NCBI RefSeq assembly: GCF_018320785.1
Contig: NC_054880.1
Coordinates: forward strand, 267,001 to 331,000
Source of the DNA: Cheilinus undulatus
Taxonomy: Eukaryota > Chordata > Actinopteri > Labriformes > Labridae
Direction: 5' to 3'
Length of the DNA stretch: 64,000 bases
The translations under genes and the position numbers were made by a program. Below are positions 1-10,975 of the stretch, in pieces. Below the pieces are notes generated by a model that worked only from the letters and a program-made list of their open reading frames with translations, was not told the DNA's origin and did not search any database. How positions within the stretch are numbered: the first letter of the stretch is position 1; the number at the start of each line of letters is the position of its first letter.

Positions 1-3000
1 TACAGCTGATGGAGACTGATATTTACAGCTTACATAGACTGATATTTACAGCTGATTTTTACAGACTGATATTTACAGCTTACATAGACTGATATTTAGA
101 GCTGACACAGTCTGATATATAAAGCTTATAAAGACTGATTTTTACAGCTGATACAGACTGATATTTACAGCTGATACAGACTGATATTTACAGCTTACAT
201 AGACTGATATTTACAGCTGATTTTTACAGACTGATATTTACAGCTTACATAGACTGATATTTAGAGCTGACACAGTCTGATATATAAAGCTTATAAAGAC
301 TGATTTTTACAGCTGATATAGACTGATATTTACAGCTGATATAGACTGATATGTACAGCTGATAAAGACTGATCTTTACAGCTTATAAAGACTGATATTT
401 ACAGCTGATATAGACTGATATTTACAGCTGATACAGACTGATATTTACAGCTTATAAAGACTGATATTTACAGCTGATATAGACTGATATTTACAGCTGA
501 TGAAGACTGATATTTACAGCTGATACAGACTGATATTTACAGCTGATGAAGACTGATATTTACAGCTGATACAGACTGATATTTACAGCTGATGAAGACT
601 GATATTCACAGCTGATATAGACTGATATTTAAAGCTGATGAAGACTGATATTTACAGCTGATACAGACTGATATTTACAGCTGATGAAGACTGATATTTA
701 CAGCTGATACAGACTGATATTTACAGCTGATGAAGACTGATATTTACAGCTGATACAGACTGATATTTTCCGGTGATATAGACTGGTATTTACAGCTGAT
801 GTAGACTGATATTTACAGCTGATGTAGACTGATATTTACAGCTGATGTAGACTGATATTTACAGCTGATATAGACTGATATTTACAGCGTATAGAGACTG
901 ATATTTACAGCTGATGTAGACTGATATTTACAGCTGAGCTGATATAGACTGATATTTATAGCTGATGTAGACTGATATTTACAGCTGATGTAGACTGATA
1001 TTTACAGCTGATATAGACTGATATTTACAACTGAGCTGATATAGACTGATATTTACAGCTGATGTAGACTGATATTTACGGCTGATGTAGACTGATATTT
1101 ACAGCTGATATAAACTAATATTAACAGCTGATATAGACTGATATTTACAGCTGATATAGACTGATATTTACAGCTGATATAGACTGATATTTACAGCTGA
1201 TACAGACTGATATTTACAGCTGATATAGACTGATATTTACAGCTGATATAGACTGATAATTACAGCTGATACAGACTGATATTTACAGCTGATATAGACT
1301 GATATTTACAGCTGATGTAGACTGATATTTACAGCTGATGTAGACTGATATTTACAGCTGATGTAGACTGATATTTACAGCTGATGTAGACTGATATTTA
1401 CAGCTGATATAGACTGATATTTACAGCTGATATAGACTGATATTTACAGCTGATATAGACTGATATTTACAGCTGATATAGACTGATATTTACAGCTGAT
1501 GTAGACTGATATTTACAGCTGATATAGACTGATATTTACAGCTGATACAGACTGATATTTACAGCTGAGCTGATATAGACTGATATTTACAGCTGATGAA
1601 GACTGATATTTACAGCTGATACAGACTGATATTTTCCGGTGATTTAGACTGATATTCACAGCTGATGTAGACTGATTTTTACAGCTGATATAGACTGATA
1701 TTTACAGCTGAAAAAGACTGATATTTACAGCTGATACAGACTGATATTTACAGCTGATATAGACTGATTTTTACAGCTGATACAGACTGATATTAACAGC
1801 TGATATAGACTGATATTTACAGCGTAGAGAGACTGATATTTACAGCTGATGTAGACTGATATTTACAGCTGAGCTGATATAGACTGATATTTACAGCTTA
1901 TGTAGTCTGATATTTACAGCTGATATAGACTGATATTTACAGCTGATATAGACTGATATTTACAGCGTAGAGAGACTGATATTTACAGCTGATGTAGACT
2001 GATATTTACAGCTGATATAGACTGATATTTACAGCTGATGTAGACTGATATTTACAGCGTAGAGAGACTGATATTTACAGCTGATATAGACTGATATTTA
2101 CAGCTGAGCTGATATAGACTGATATTTACAGCTTATGTAGTCTGATATTTACAGCTGATGTAGACTGATATTTACAGCTGATGTAGACTGATATTTACAG
2201 CTGATATAGACTGATATTTACAGCTGATATAGACTGATATTTACAGCTGATATAGACTGATATTTACAGCTGATGTAGACTGATATTTACAGCTGATACA
2301 GACTGATATTTACAGCTGAGCTGATATAGACTGATATTTACAGCTTATGTAGACTGATATTTACAGCTGATATAGACTGATATTTACAGCGTATAGAGAC
2401 TGATATTTACAGCTGATACAGACTGATATTTTCCGGTGATTTAGACTGATATTCACAGCTGATGTAGACTGATTTTTACAGCTGATATAGACTGATATTT
2501 ACAGCTGAAAAAGACTGATATTTACAGCTGATACAGACTGATATTTACAGCTGATATAGACTGATTTTTACAGCTGATACAGACTGATATTTACAGCTGA
2601 TATAGACTGATATTTACAGCGTAGAGAGACTGATATTTACAGCTGATGTAGACTGATATTTACAGCTGAGCTGATATAGACTGATATTTACAGCTTATGT
2701 AGTCTGATATTTACAGCTGATATAGACTGATATTTACAGCTGATATAGACTGATATTTACAGCTGATATAGACTGATATTTACAGCTGATGTAGACTGAT
2801 ATTTACAGCTGATATAGACTGATATTTACAGCTGATGTAGACTGATATTTACAGCGTAGAGAGACTGATATTTACAGCTGATATAGACTGATATTTACAG
2901 CTGAGCTGATATAGACTGATATTTACAGCTTATGTAGTCTGATATTTACAGCTGATGTAGACTGATATTTACAGCTGATACAGACTGATATCTACAGCTT

Positions 3001-4470
3001 ACATAGACTGATATTTACAGCTGATAGAGAATGATATTTACAGCTGATATAGACTGATATTTACAGCTGATGTAGACTGATATTTACAGCTGATATAGAC
3101 TGATATTTACAGCTGATGTAGACTGATATTTACAGCGTAGAGAGACTGATATTTACAGCTGATATAGACTGATATTTACAGCTGAGCTGATATAGACTGA
3201 TATTTACAGCTTATGTAGTCTGATATTTACAGCTGATGTAGACTGATATTTACAGCTGATACAGCCTGATATCTACAGCTTACATAGACTGATATTTACA
3301 GCTGATAGAGAATGATATTTACAGCTGATATAGACTGATATTTACAGCTGATATAGACTGATATTTAGAGCTGATATAGACTGATATTTACAGCTGATGT
3401 AGACTGATATTTACAGCTGATATAGACTGATATTTACAGCTGATATAGACTGATATTTACAGCTGATATAGACTGATATTTACAGCTGATATAGACTGAT
3501 ATTAACAGCTGATGTAGACTGATATTAACAGCTGATGTAGACTGATATTTACAGCTGATATAGACTGATATTTACAGCTGATATAGACTGATATTTACAG
3601 CTGATATAGACTGATATTAACAGCTGATGTAGACTGATATTAACAGCTGATGTAGACTGATATTTACAGCTGATGTAGACTGATATTTACAGCTGATATA
3701 GACTGATATTTACAGCTGATGTAGACTGATATTTACAGCTGAGCTGATATAGACTGATATTTACAGCTTATGTAGTCTGATATGTACAGCTGATATATAC
3801 TGATATTTACAGCTGATATAGACTGATATTTACAGCTGATATAGACTGATATTAACAGCTGATATAGACTGATATTTACAGCTGATATAGACTGATATTT
3901 ACAGCTGATATAGACTGATATTTACAGCTGATGTAGACTGATATTTACAGCTGATATAGACTGATATTTACAGCTGATATAGACTGATATTTACAGCTGA
4001 TGTAGACTGATATTTACAGCTGATATAGACTGATATTAACAGCTGATATAGACTGATATTTACAGCTGATATAGACTGATATTAACAGCTGATATAGACT
4101 GATATTTACAGCTGATATAGACTGATATTAACAGCTGATATAGACTGATATTAACAGCTGATATAGACTGATATTAACAGCTGATATAGACTGATATTAA
4201 CAGCTGATATAGACTGATATTAACAGCTGATATAGACTGATATTAACAGCTGATATAGACTGATATTTACAGCTGATATAGACTGATATTAACAGCTGAT
4301 ATAGACTGATATTTACAGCTGATATAGACTGATATTAACAGCTGATATAGACTGATATTTACAGCTGATATAGACTGATATTTACAGCTGATATAGACTG
4401 ATATTAACAGCTGATATAGACTGATATTTACAGCTGATATAGACTGATATATACAGCTGATATAGACTGG
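1..4470. repeat. 23-bp tandem array (GCTGATATAGACTGATATTT type)
   Basis: Continuous tandem repeat from the left edge of the window to 4470. The unit is about 23 bp, with the core AGACTGATATTTACAGCTGA. The middle varies (ATATAG, ATGTAG, ATACAG, ATGAAG), as do the TTTACA/TTAACA forms. Occasional inserts such as GCTGAGCTGA and GCGTAGAGAGA recur at intervals, for example near 1810, 1965, 2055, 2620, 2850 and 3135. This shows duplication of multi-unit blocks. The right end (about 4080-4440) is the most homogeneous and alternates TTTACA and TTAACA units. The array stops about 100 bp before the splice donor of the putative exon at 4572, so it probably lies in that gene's first coding intron. The 70-residue open frame inside it is repeat translation, not a gene. 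Confidence 0.97.
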
Positions 4471-4571
4471 CAGAAACATCCATTTCAGATCAGTATTTAT
4501 TGATCAGCATTGATCAATCAGGACGTGTTTCAGTAAATCTTATTAGAGAAGACATGATGACATGAACTCAC

Positions 4572-4638
4572 CTGACAGGAGGACCAGGTAGATGACAGGT
4601 GACCTTAGCGCCATGATGATGAAGATGATGAAGATCAT
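4572..4638 (-). CDS. Putative first coding exon, signal-peptide-like, of an unidentified gene
   Basis: On the minus strand an ATG at 4638-4636 opens a frame reading MIFIIFIIM, then a second in-frame Met starting MALRSPVIYLVLLSG. It ends at a strong splice donor (TCAG|GTGAGTTC, GT at 4571-4570). A short N-terminal stretch followed by VIYLVLL resembles a secretory signal peptide or signal anchor. The second Met (4614-4612) gives the more typical signal and is my preferred start. Sequence just upstream (TCTGACCCAG before GTGTGC) could be a 3' splice site, in which case this is exon 2 behind a 5' UTR exon near 5.3-5.4 kb. The downstream exons would lie left of the window, beyond the 23-bp array. 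I do not recognise the protein. The evidence is one donor, one hydrophobic stretch and the adjacent promoter-like region, so the call is tentative. Confidence 0.45.
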
Positions 4639-4639
4639 A

Positions 4640-5245
4640 GCACACCTGGGTCAGATGACTGCTGCATATCACCTTTTTGAGCTGCTACAACACTAACAAT
4701 ACTACAGCTAGCTGTTAGCTAAGCAGGAGATACACTCACACCAGTACAGTCAGATTTGTAAGCTTAGCATTAGACCCAGAAACTCCCTACAGTCCGTTAA
4801 TCATCTATCAGTGTACCAGCGCTGCTAACAGAGCTACCAGTGCAAGCTAACAGCTCCCCTGATGGAAACAAAGAGCCAGGATGCTAACAGCTAGTGTTCG
4901 CTAGCTGTTAGCTGGCAGTGTTGATCCTTAAATCAGACATTTTCATTGTTAATCAGCTTCAACATAGATATAAACAAACTAGAGGACTAACAGGGAACTA
5001 ATCAGTCTCTAGCTACCAGGCTAATCATTGGAGAATAAAGCTAACAGCTAACAGATATAACGGTACTAGCCCCGACATGCTAACGATGCTAAGCAACTGT
5101 CCTGACACGGTCCTCATCCTTCCACCGCTAACCCGGGTTAAACGGAGCTAACCCGGGTCAAACAGAGCTGACGCGAGCTAACAAACAGACCAAGGTAACC
5201 GAGTTAAAGACTAGCACCGAGTCATCTCCTAGTGTTAGCTGTTAG
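4640..5245. other. Non-repetitive region between putative exon and CRE promoter
   Basis: Mostly single-copy sequence rich in GCTAAC/GTTAGC words (GCTAACAGCTA, CTAGCTGTTAGC), which are abundant in fish intergenic DNA. I see no convincing coding frame. It could hold the 5' UTR or first intron of the gene with the signal-peptide-like exon at 4572-4638. Confidence 0.4.
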
Positions 5246-5289
5246 CCTTTAGCTGCTAACAGAGAGGAACAACAACAGTCCGCAGACGG

Positions 5290-5430
5290 CTAGCCCCTCC
5301 GTTAATGTGACGTCACTGGTCCTGACGTCACAGTTTAATCCTTTAAACCCTAGTAAACAGTTAGCTGTTAGCTTTAGCCTCCTCATAGACACGGTAGAGT
5401 TATAACAGAGACAACATGGCGGACAGCAGC
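5290..5430. promoter_or_regulatory. Promoter-like region with two CRE palindromes
   Basis: Two perfect TGACGTCA octamers (consensus CREB/ATF sites) occur at 5308-5315 and 5323-5330, 15 bp apart start to start. About 90 bp further on, ACAACATGGCGGAC at 5411-5424 resembles the AANATGGCGGC core bound by YY1 near start sites of TATA-less genes. The flanks are relatively CpG-rich (CCGTTAATGTGACGTCAC, CCGCAGACGG). The nearest gene-like feature is the minus-strand signal-peptide-like exon at 4572-4638, so the simplest reading is its promoter. The orientation is not proven, and a plus-strand start at 5416 (MADSSRS...) is cut by a stop after about 20 codons. Confidence 0.5.
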
Positions 5431-5545
5431 CGTTCCCTTTGTTTAACACCCCCCCTTCTCGAACAGCTGTTCCCTTAGTTTGACCCCCCCCCGTTCAGGC
5501 CATCTGCTGACCCCCTAACCGCCGCTGTAGTAGAAAAATCTAAAT

Positions 5546-5640
5546 CAGTGCTTTTCAACTGGTGGCTAGGGACAGAAAAGTGGCCGTGGAGGTGTTTTCA
5601 GAGGGTCCTAGAAAAAAAAAGATTATTTTAGAAAGAAGTC
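5546..5640 (+). mobile_element. hAT-like element terminal fragment
   Basis: The segment opens with CAGTGCTTTTCAACTGGTGG and continues with a GGGAC, AAAAGTGG, CCGTGGAGG, TTTTCAGAGGGTCCTAG pattern. This resembles the left end of Charlie/hAT-type elements, which typically begin CAGTGGTTCTCAA and continue with GGTCGGGACCC-like sequence. I could not find the opposite terminus, so this is a fragment, or an element broken by the adjacent 18-bp array. The family assignment comes from recognising the terminus only. Confidence 0.5.
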
Positions 5641-5654
5641 TGTGGCTGACGCGC

Positions 5655-6057
5655 CCATCCCCACCTGATTCCCCATCCCCACCTGATTCCCCATCCCCAC
5701 CTGATTCCCCATCCCCACCTGATTCCCCATCCCCACCTGATTCCTCATCCCCACCTGATTCCCCATCCCCACCTGATTCCCCATCCCCACCTGATTCCAC
5801 ATCCCCACCTGATTCCCCATCCCCACCTGATTCCTCATCCCCACCTGATTCCCCATCCCCACCTGATTCCCCATCCCCACCTGATTCCTCATCCCCACCT
5901 GATTCCCCATCCCCACCTGATTCCCCATCCCCACCTGATTCCTCATCCCCACCTGATTCCCCATCCCCACCTGATTCCTCATCCCCACCTGATTCCCCAT
6001 CCCCACCTGATTCCTCATCCCCACCTGATTCCCCATCCCCACCTGATTCCCTTTCCC
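5655..6057. repeat. 18-bp minisatellite (CATCCCCACCTGATTCCC)
   Basis: About 22 copies of an 18-bp unit, varying almost only at one site (CCCCAT, CCTCAT or CCACAT). Because 18 is divisible by 3, three long frames stay open here: a Ser-Pro-Pro-Asp repeat on the plus strand and Gly-Asn-Gln-Val-Gly-Met and Gly-Glu-Ser-Gly-Gly-Asp repeats on the minus strand. None has coding support outside the array. Confidence 0.97.
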
Positions 6058-6060
6058 CAT

Positions 6061-7487
6061 GATGCTTCCTTTCTGTTTAGAGCCCGACCGCTTAGAAATG
6101 AGATGGAAAACGTGATTATTGGAGCAATTTGAAGATGAAAATATGTAAACTTCATCTGTTACACCTCAAACAAGATAACATTATAGTTTCTCCTGCCTCT
6201 GCTAGAGGATGGAGAAATGAGCTCAGACCTCGGTACGCATGTTCAGCTAACTTTATTTAACCCCCTATCAATGAAGGGCTGTGCCTAAACTGTGTACTTA
6301 TAAAGAAAACAAGGTCCAGTTTTCACCCCCCCCAGGGGCCGTAGCTCTCGACAACCACCCATCAGCCTGTCCGTCAGTTTCTCTGTTCTGCTGAGGTTCA
6401 GCAGGCATGCTGACGCAGAGAACTTTGAGAACAATGCCCCAGATCTGAGAGGAGAGAGGCTATTCAGAGAGGACTATGGGTACAGCTACTTTACACATGA
6501 AGTCTTCTAGAAACTCTAATACCTAGTGGAGTTTACACACTTGGACGTCTCTGCGGGTGTTTTTACATCGGGAGTAGTCAGTGCCTGAAGGCCAGACTGG
6601 CCCAACAGAAACACGCCACTAAAACGGGAAATCCACAATCTCCTGAGGCTGTACGTTAAAGAGGCCGATCATGGCAGCTGCAGCTCTCTGAAATTATCAC
6701 TGAGCACATCCAAGGTCCAACCAAAGGGGGGGCGGACTACAGATGCTCTAAAACAGACTTTCTGGAGGTCTACCTGAAAAGCAGCAGTTTCCTGGTCTAC
6801 ATGGGGAACTGGACTTGTCTCCTGTAGCTCTTCTAGTCCTCAATCATGTCAACACTAGTGAGAGAGAACATTATTGTCTGCTCAGTGGAAAGTGAATACA
6901 GATTTTTAATGCTGCCGTCTTTAATGATCTGAGGAATCATGGGTAGATTTAACCGGCTGCTTTACAGCTGTAATTGTGTAACCTTTGACCTCATCATGTG
7001 ATCTGTGGAGAACCTTTAAAGGAAGCAACTTGGCGGCCATGTTGTCCCTGTCCTGATGAAGGTGTGCTTGTTGAAACATGTTGGCGTGTTTTTCTGATTC
7101 TGTAGCCCTCATGATATAAAGGCTTTTTACCCATAATCCCTCTGAGGGCCGCAGATCTCCACATACCTGTCACACTAAAAAGCCCTGACCAGTTCATTCC
7201 TGCGTACGCCGTTTCATTTTAGAGTGCAGTAAAAGGACGATGAACATTCATGCTGGGATTACTAAAGACCTGCGTAGCCCTGGTCAACCTTAGATTGATT
7301 TATGTGCTGAAGCAGATCTAGGGTTCAAACTATCTCTGACACTAAAACTGGATCTTTGAGCACATGATGATAAATACAGAGACAACTACTTTATTTATGA
7401 AAACATTCATGGTTTTAACTTTATTTTTCAAAACTTTGAGGAATAAATAAACATCAATGTCCCCAAAAAGGATGCCAGAAAAAAAAA
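6061..7487. other. Non-tandem region, probably decayed interspersed repeat
   Basis: No tandem structure and no convincing gene. On the plus strand a TGATGAAGG box at 7053 is followed by TTGAAACATGTTGGCGTG. This is the arrangement seen at the 3' end of many vertebrate Penelope-like or other non-LTR elements, where a DEA/ETxR-like peptide ends the second frame. Sequence upstream (6420-6900) reads like broken retroelement coding sequence, but I see no intact motif. The family is undetermined. Confidence 0.3.
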
Positions 7488-7489
7488 TC

Positions 7490-7766
7490 AACAAAAAGAC
7501 AAACAAACAAACAGACAAACAAATAAACAGACAAACAAACAAACAGACGAACAAACAAACAAACAGACAGACAAACAAACAAACAGACAGACAGACAGAC
7601 AAACAAACAAACAGACAAACAAACAGACAAACAAACAAACAGACAAACAAACAGACAAACAAACAGACAAACAAACAAACAAACAGACAGACAAACAAAC
7701 AAACAAAAAACAGACAAACCAACAAACAGACAGACAAACAAACAGACAAACAGACAGACAAATAAA
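7490..7766. repeat. ACAA/ACAG tetranucleotide microsatellite
   Basis: About 275 bp of alternating ACAA and ACAG tetranucleotides (ACAAACAAACAGAC). Open frames on both strands (Cys-Leu-Phe-Val on minus, Lys-Gln-Thr-Asn on plus) follow from the repeat period and are not genes. Confidence 0.97.
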
Positions 7767-7937
7767 AGAGAACCTAATGAATGCACTCAGATCTGTCAGA
7801 GTAGCTAAGTCTGGAGTCAACACTGGACTAAAGTCAGAATACTACAGAGATAAATAACTGAAAAAAACAACAATAAGTTCAACCAACCTTAAGGCCCAAA
7901 TCCTGGTCTGACCAGTCTACCCCCTAAGAGCTGAGTC

Positions 7938-10252
7938 CTAAACCCCCCTAATGTTCATGGTCTACTAGTCCTAAACCCCCTAATGTACATGGTCTACTAG
8001 TCCTAGACCCCCCTAATGTTCATGGTCTAGTAGTCGTAGACCCTCCTAATGTTCATGGCCTACTAGTCCTAGACCCCCCTAATATTCATGGTCTAGTAAT
8101 CCTAGACCCCCTAATGTTCATAGTCTACTAGTCCTAGACCCCCCCAATGTTCATGGTCTACTAGTCCTAAACCCCCTTAATGTTCATGGTCTTCTAGTCC
8201 TAAACCCCCCTAATGTTCATGGTCTACTAGTCCTAGACCCCCCAATGTTCATGGTCTACTAGTCATAGGCCCCCTCTAATGTTCATGGTCTTCTAGTCCT
8301 AGACCCCCCTAATGTTCATGGTCTACTAGTCCTAAACCCCCTTATGTTCATAGTCTACTAGACCTAAACCCCCCTAATGTTCATGGTCTTCTAGTCCTAG
8401 ACCCCCCTAATGTTCATGGTCTTCTAGTCCTAAACCCCCTTATGTTCATGGTCTATTAGTCCTAAACCCCCCTAATGTTCATGGTCTACTTGTCCTAGAC
8501 CCCCCTAATGTTCATGGTCTTCTATTCCTAAACCCCCCTAATGTTCATGGTCTACTAGTCCTAGACCCCCCAATGTTCATGGTCTACTAGTCCTAGGCCC
8601 CCTCTAATGTTCATGGTCTACTAGTCCTAGACCCCCCTAATGTTCATGGTCTACGTTCTAGACCCCCCTAATGTTCATGGTCCATTAGTCCTTAACCCCC
8701 CTAATGTTCATGGTCTTCTAGTCCTAAACCCCCCTAATGTACATGGTTTTCTAGTCCTAGACCCCCCAATGTTCATGGTCTAGTAGTTCTAGACCCCCTC
8801 TAATGTTCATGGTCTTCTAGTCCTAGACCCCCCTAATGTTCATGGTCTACTAGTCCTAGACCCCCCAATGTTCATGGTCTAATAGTCCTAGACCCCCCTA
8901 ATGTTCATGGTCTTCTATTCCTAAACCCCCCTAATGTTCATGGTCTTCTAGTCCTCAACCCCCCTAATGTACATGGTTTTCTAGTCCTAGACCCCCCAAT
9001 GTTCATGGTCTAGTAGTTCTAGACCCCCTCTAATGTTCATGGTCTTCTAGTCCTAGACCCCCCTAATGTTCATGGTCTACTAGTCCTAGACCCCCCAATG
9101 TTCATGGTTTACTAGTCCTAAACCCCCTTAATGTTCATGGTCTAGTAGTCGTAGACCCTCCTAATGTTCATAGTCTTCCAGTCCTAAACCCCCCTAATGT
9201 TCATGGTCTACTAGTCCTAAACCCCCCTAATGTTCATGGTCTTCTAGTCTTAGACCCCCCAATGTTCATGGTCTAATAGTCCTAGGCCCCCTCTAATGTT
9301 CATGGTCTACTAGTCCTAGACCCCCCTAATGTTCATGGTCTACGTTCTAGACCCCCCTAATGTTCATGGTCTATTAGTCCTAAACCCCCCTAATGTTCAT
9401 GGTCTACTTGTCCTAAACCCCCCTAATGTTCATGGTCTTCTAGTCCTAAACCCCCCTAATGATCATGGTCTACTAGTCCTAGACCCCCCAATGTTCATGG
9501 TCTACTAGTCCTAGGCCCCCTCTAATGTTCATGGTCTACTAGTCCTAGACCCCCCTAATGTTCATGGTCTACGTTCTAGACCCCCCTAATGTTCATGGTC
9601 CATTAGTCCTTAACCCCCCTAATGTTCATGGTTTACTAGTCCTAAACCCCCCTAATGTTCATGGTCTTCAATTCCTAGACCCCCCTAATGTTCATGGTCT
9701 ACTATTCCTACCCCCCCCCCCCCCCAATGTTCATGGTCGTCTAGTCCTAAACCCCCCTAATGTTCATGGTCTACTAGTCCTAGACCCCCCTAATATTCAT
9801 GGTCTAGTAGTCCTAGACCCCCTAATATTCATAGTCTACTAGTCCTAGACCCCCCCTAATGTTAATGGTCTACTATTCCTAAACCCCCCTAATGTTCATG
9901 GTCTTCTAGTCCTAAACCCCCCTAATGTACATGGTCTACTAGTCCTAAACCCCCCTAATATTCATGGTCTACTAGTCCTAGACCCCCCTAATGTTCATGC
10001 TCTAGTAGTCGTAGACCCCTGTTCATGGTCTACTAGTCCTAGACCCCCCTAATGTTCATGGTCTACTAGTCCTAGACCCCCCTAATGTTCATGCTCTAGT
10101 AGTCGTAGACCCCTGTTCATGGTCTACTAGTCCTAAACCCCCCTAATGTTCATAGTCTACTAGTCCTAAAACCCCCTACTGTTCATGGTCTACTAGTCAT
10201 AGACCCCCTTAATGTTCATGGTCTACTAGTCCTAGACCCCCCTAATGTTCAA
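7938..10252. repeat. 33-bp minisatellite (CCCCCCTAATGTTCATGGTC core)
   Basis: About 70 copies of a roughly 33-bp unit made of CCCCCCTAATGTTCATGGTC joined to TACTAGTCCTAGA. Units differ by TACTAG/TTCTAG, AAAC/AGAC and 5C/6C states. Longer blocks recur (for example about 8530-8700 versus 9480-9620), which indicates block duplication. It lies downstream of the ntaq1 3' end, between ntaq1 and the next minus-strand gene. Confidence 0.96.
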
Positions 10253-10853
10253 TAGATACAGTAGAGTTATTTTTCATGTTGGGGGATAAGGTAAGACATA
10301 TTTTTAAATGAAGCAGGACTGACTGGATTTTTTTTCCTTCACAAAAATTAAACTTTAATAACAGATAAAAGGACAAAACATGTCTTTATCCAATCTAAAT
10401 GCTGTGGGCGGGGTCTCAGGTATAATGACCCGACCCCTAGAACAAATAAAAAAGTGAATGTTGAGGCTGAGCCTACACCTGTGTTACTCAAACGTAACTA
10501 GAACAGGTGTGGCACCTATCCAGATGATCAGATCAATAACAGACCGAGGATTTTAGTCAGATTTGGTTCAAAATAGACCTGGACCTGGATTTGAGGGTGA
10601 ACTGATTGTAGAGGTCAAAGGTCATGATTTAGGCTCCAGTCTGATCCCCACAGAGTTAACAAACTCTGACATCTCGAGTTAATAAACATGAACCAACGCC
10701 GTTAGAGACAGATGATATCCACCAATCATAGCACAGAGACAGGACACGCCCCCTTATACATGTGAGATGATACCCTAGGACCAAACACCCATGTTTCCAT
10801 GACAACCACAGCAGTGATGACGATGAAGATGGTCGTTCTGATGACCACGATCA
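10253..10853 (-). other. ntaq1 3' flank / probable 3' UTR
   Basis: About 600 bp of non-repetitive sequence downstream of the ntaq1 stop. An ATTAAA polyadenylation variant on the minus strand at 10354-10359, about 500 nt past the stop, is a candidate 3' end. No other gene is seen. Confidence 0.45.
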
Positions 10854-10975
10854 TCATGGCTGTGATGACGAAGACTCTGGAGCGAATCTCTTCACAAAGT
10901 CGTCCAGGCTAAGCACCGCCCCCCAGCCCACCTGAGGGTCCATACTGATGAAGTCATCCAGGTTCATGTGACTTT
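10854..10975 (-). CDS. ntaq1: ntaq1 coding exon 6 (C-terminal, with stop)
   Basis: The acceptor is TCCTCCTCAG|AAAGTCAC. The exon encodes [20 protein letters not shown], then [13 protein letters not shown] and a Ser-rich end, with TGA at 10856-10854. The block matches the human MNLNDFISMDPKVGWGAV end. The final residues after the VKRF motif are longer and more Ser-rich than in human. Confidence 0.95.

Noticed and set aside
5416..5481. Plus-strand ATG in a good context (ACAACATGGCGG) giving MADSSRSLCL
   Set aside because: A stop occurs after about 20 codons with no donor preceding it. ATGGCGG here is more likely a YY1-type promoter element.
5562..6062. 166-codon plus frame with Ser-Pro-Pro-Asp repeats, resembling a proline-rich protein
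   Set aside because: The N-terminal part is a hAT-like element end and the rest is an 18-bp array. The opposite strand is equally open.
6420..7110. Possible Penelope-like element with TGATGAAGG box
   Set aside because: Only the 3' box pattern is suggestive. No GIY-YIG or reverse transcriptase motif is readable, so it is recorded only as an undetermined decayed repeat.
7342..7823. Minus frames rich in Cys-Leu-Phe-Val and a plus frame rich in Lys-Gln-Thr-Asn
   Set aside because: Tetranucleotide ACAA/ACAG microsatellite read in several frames.
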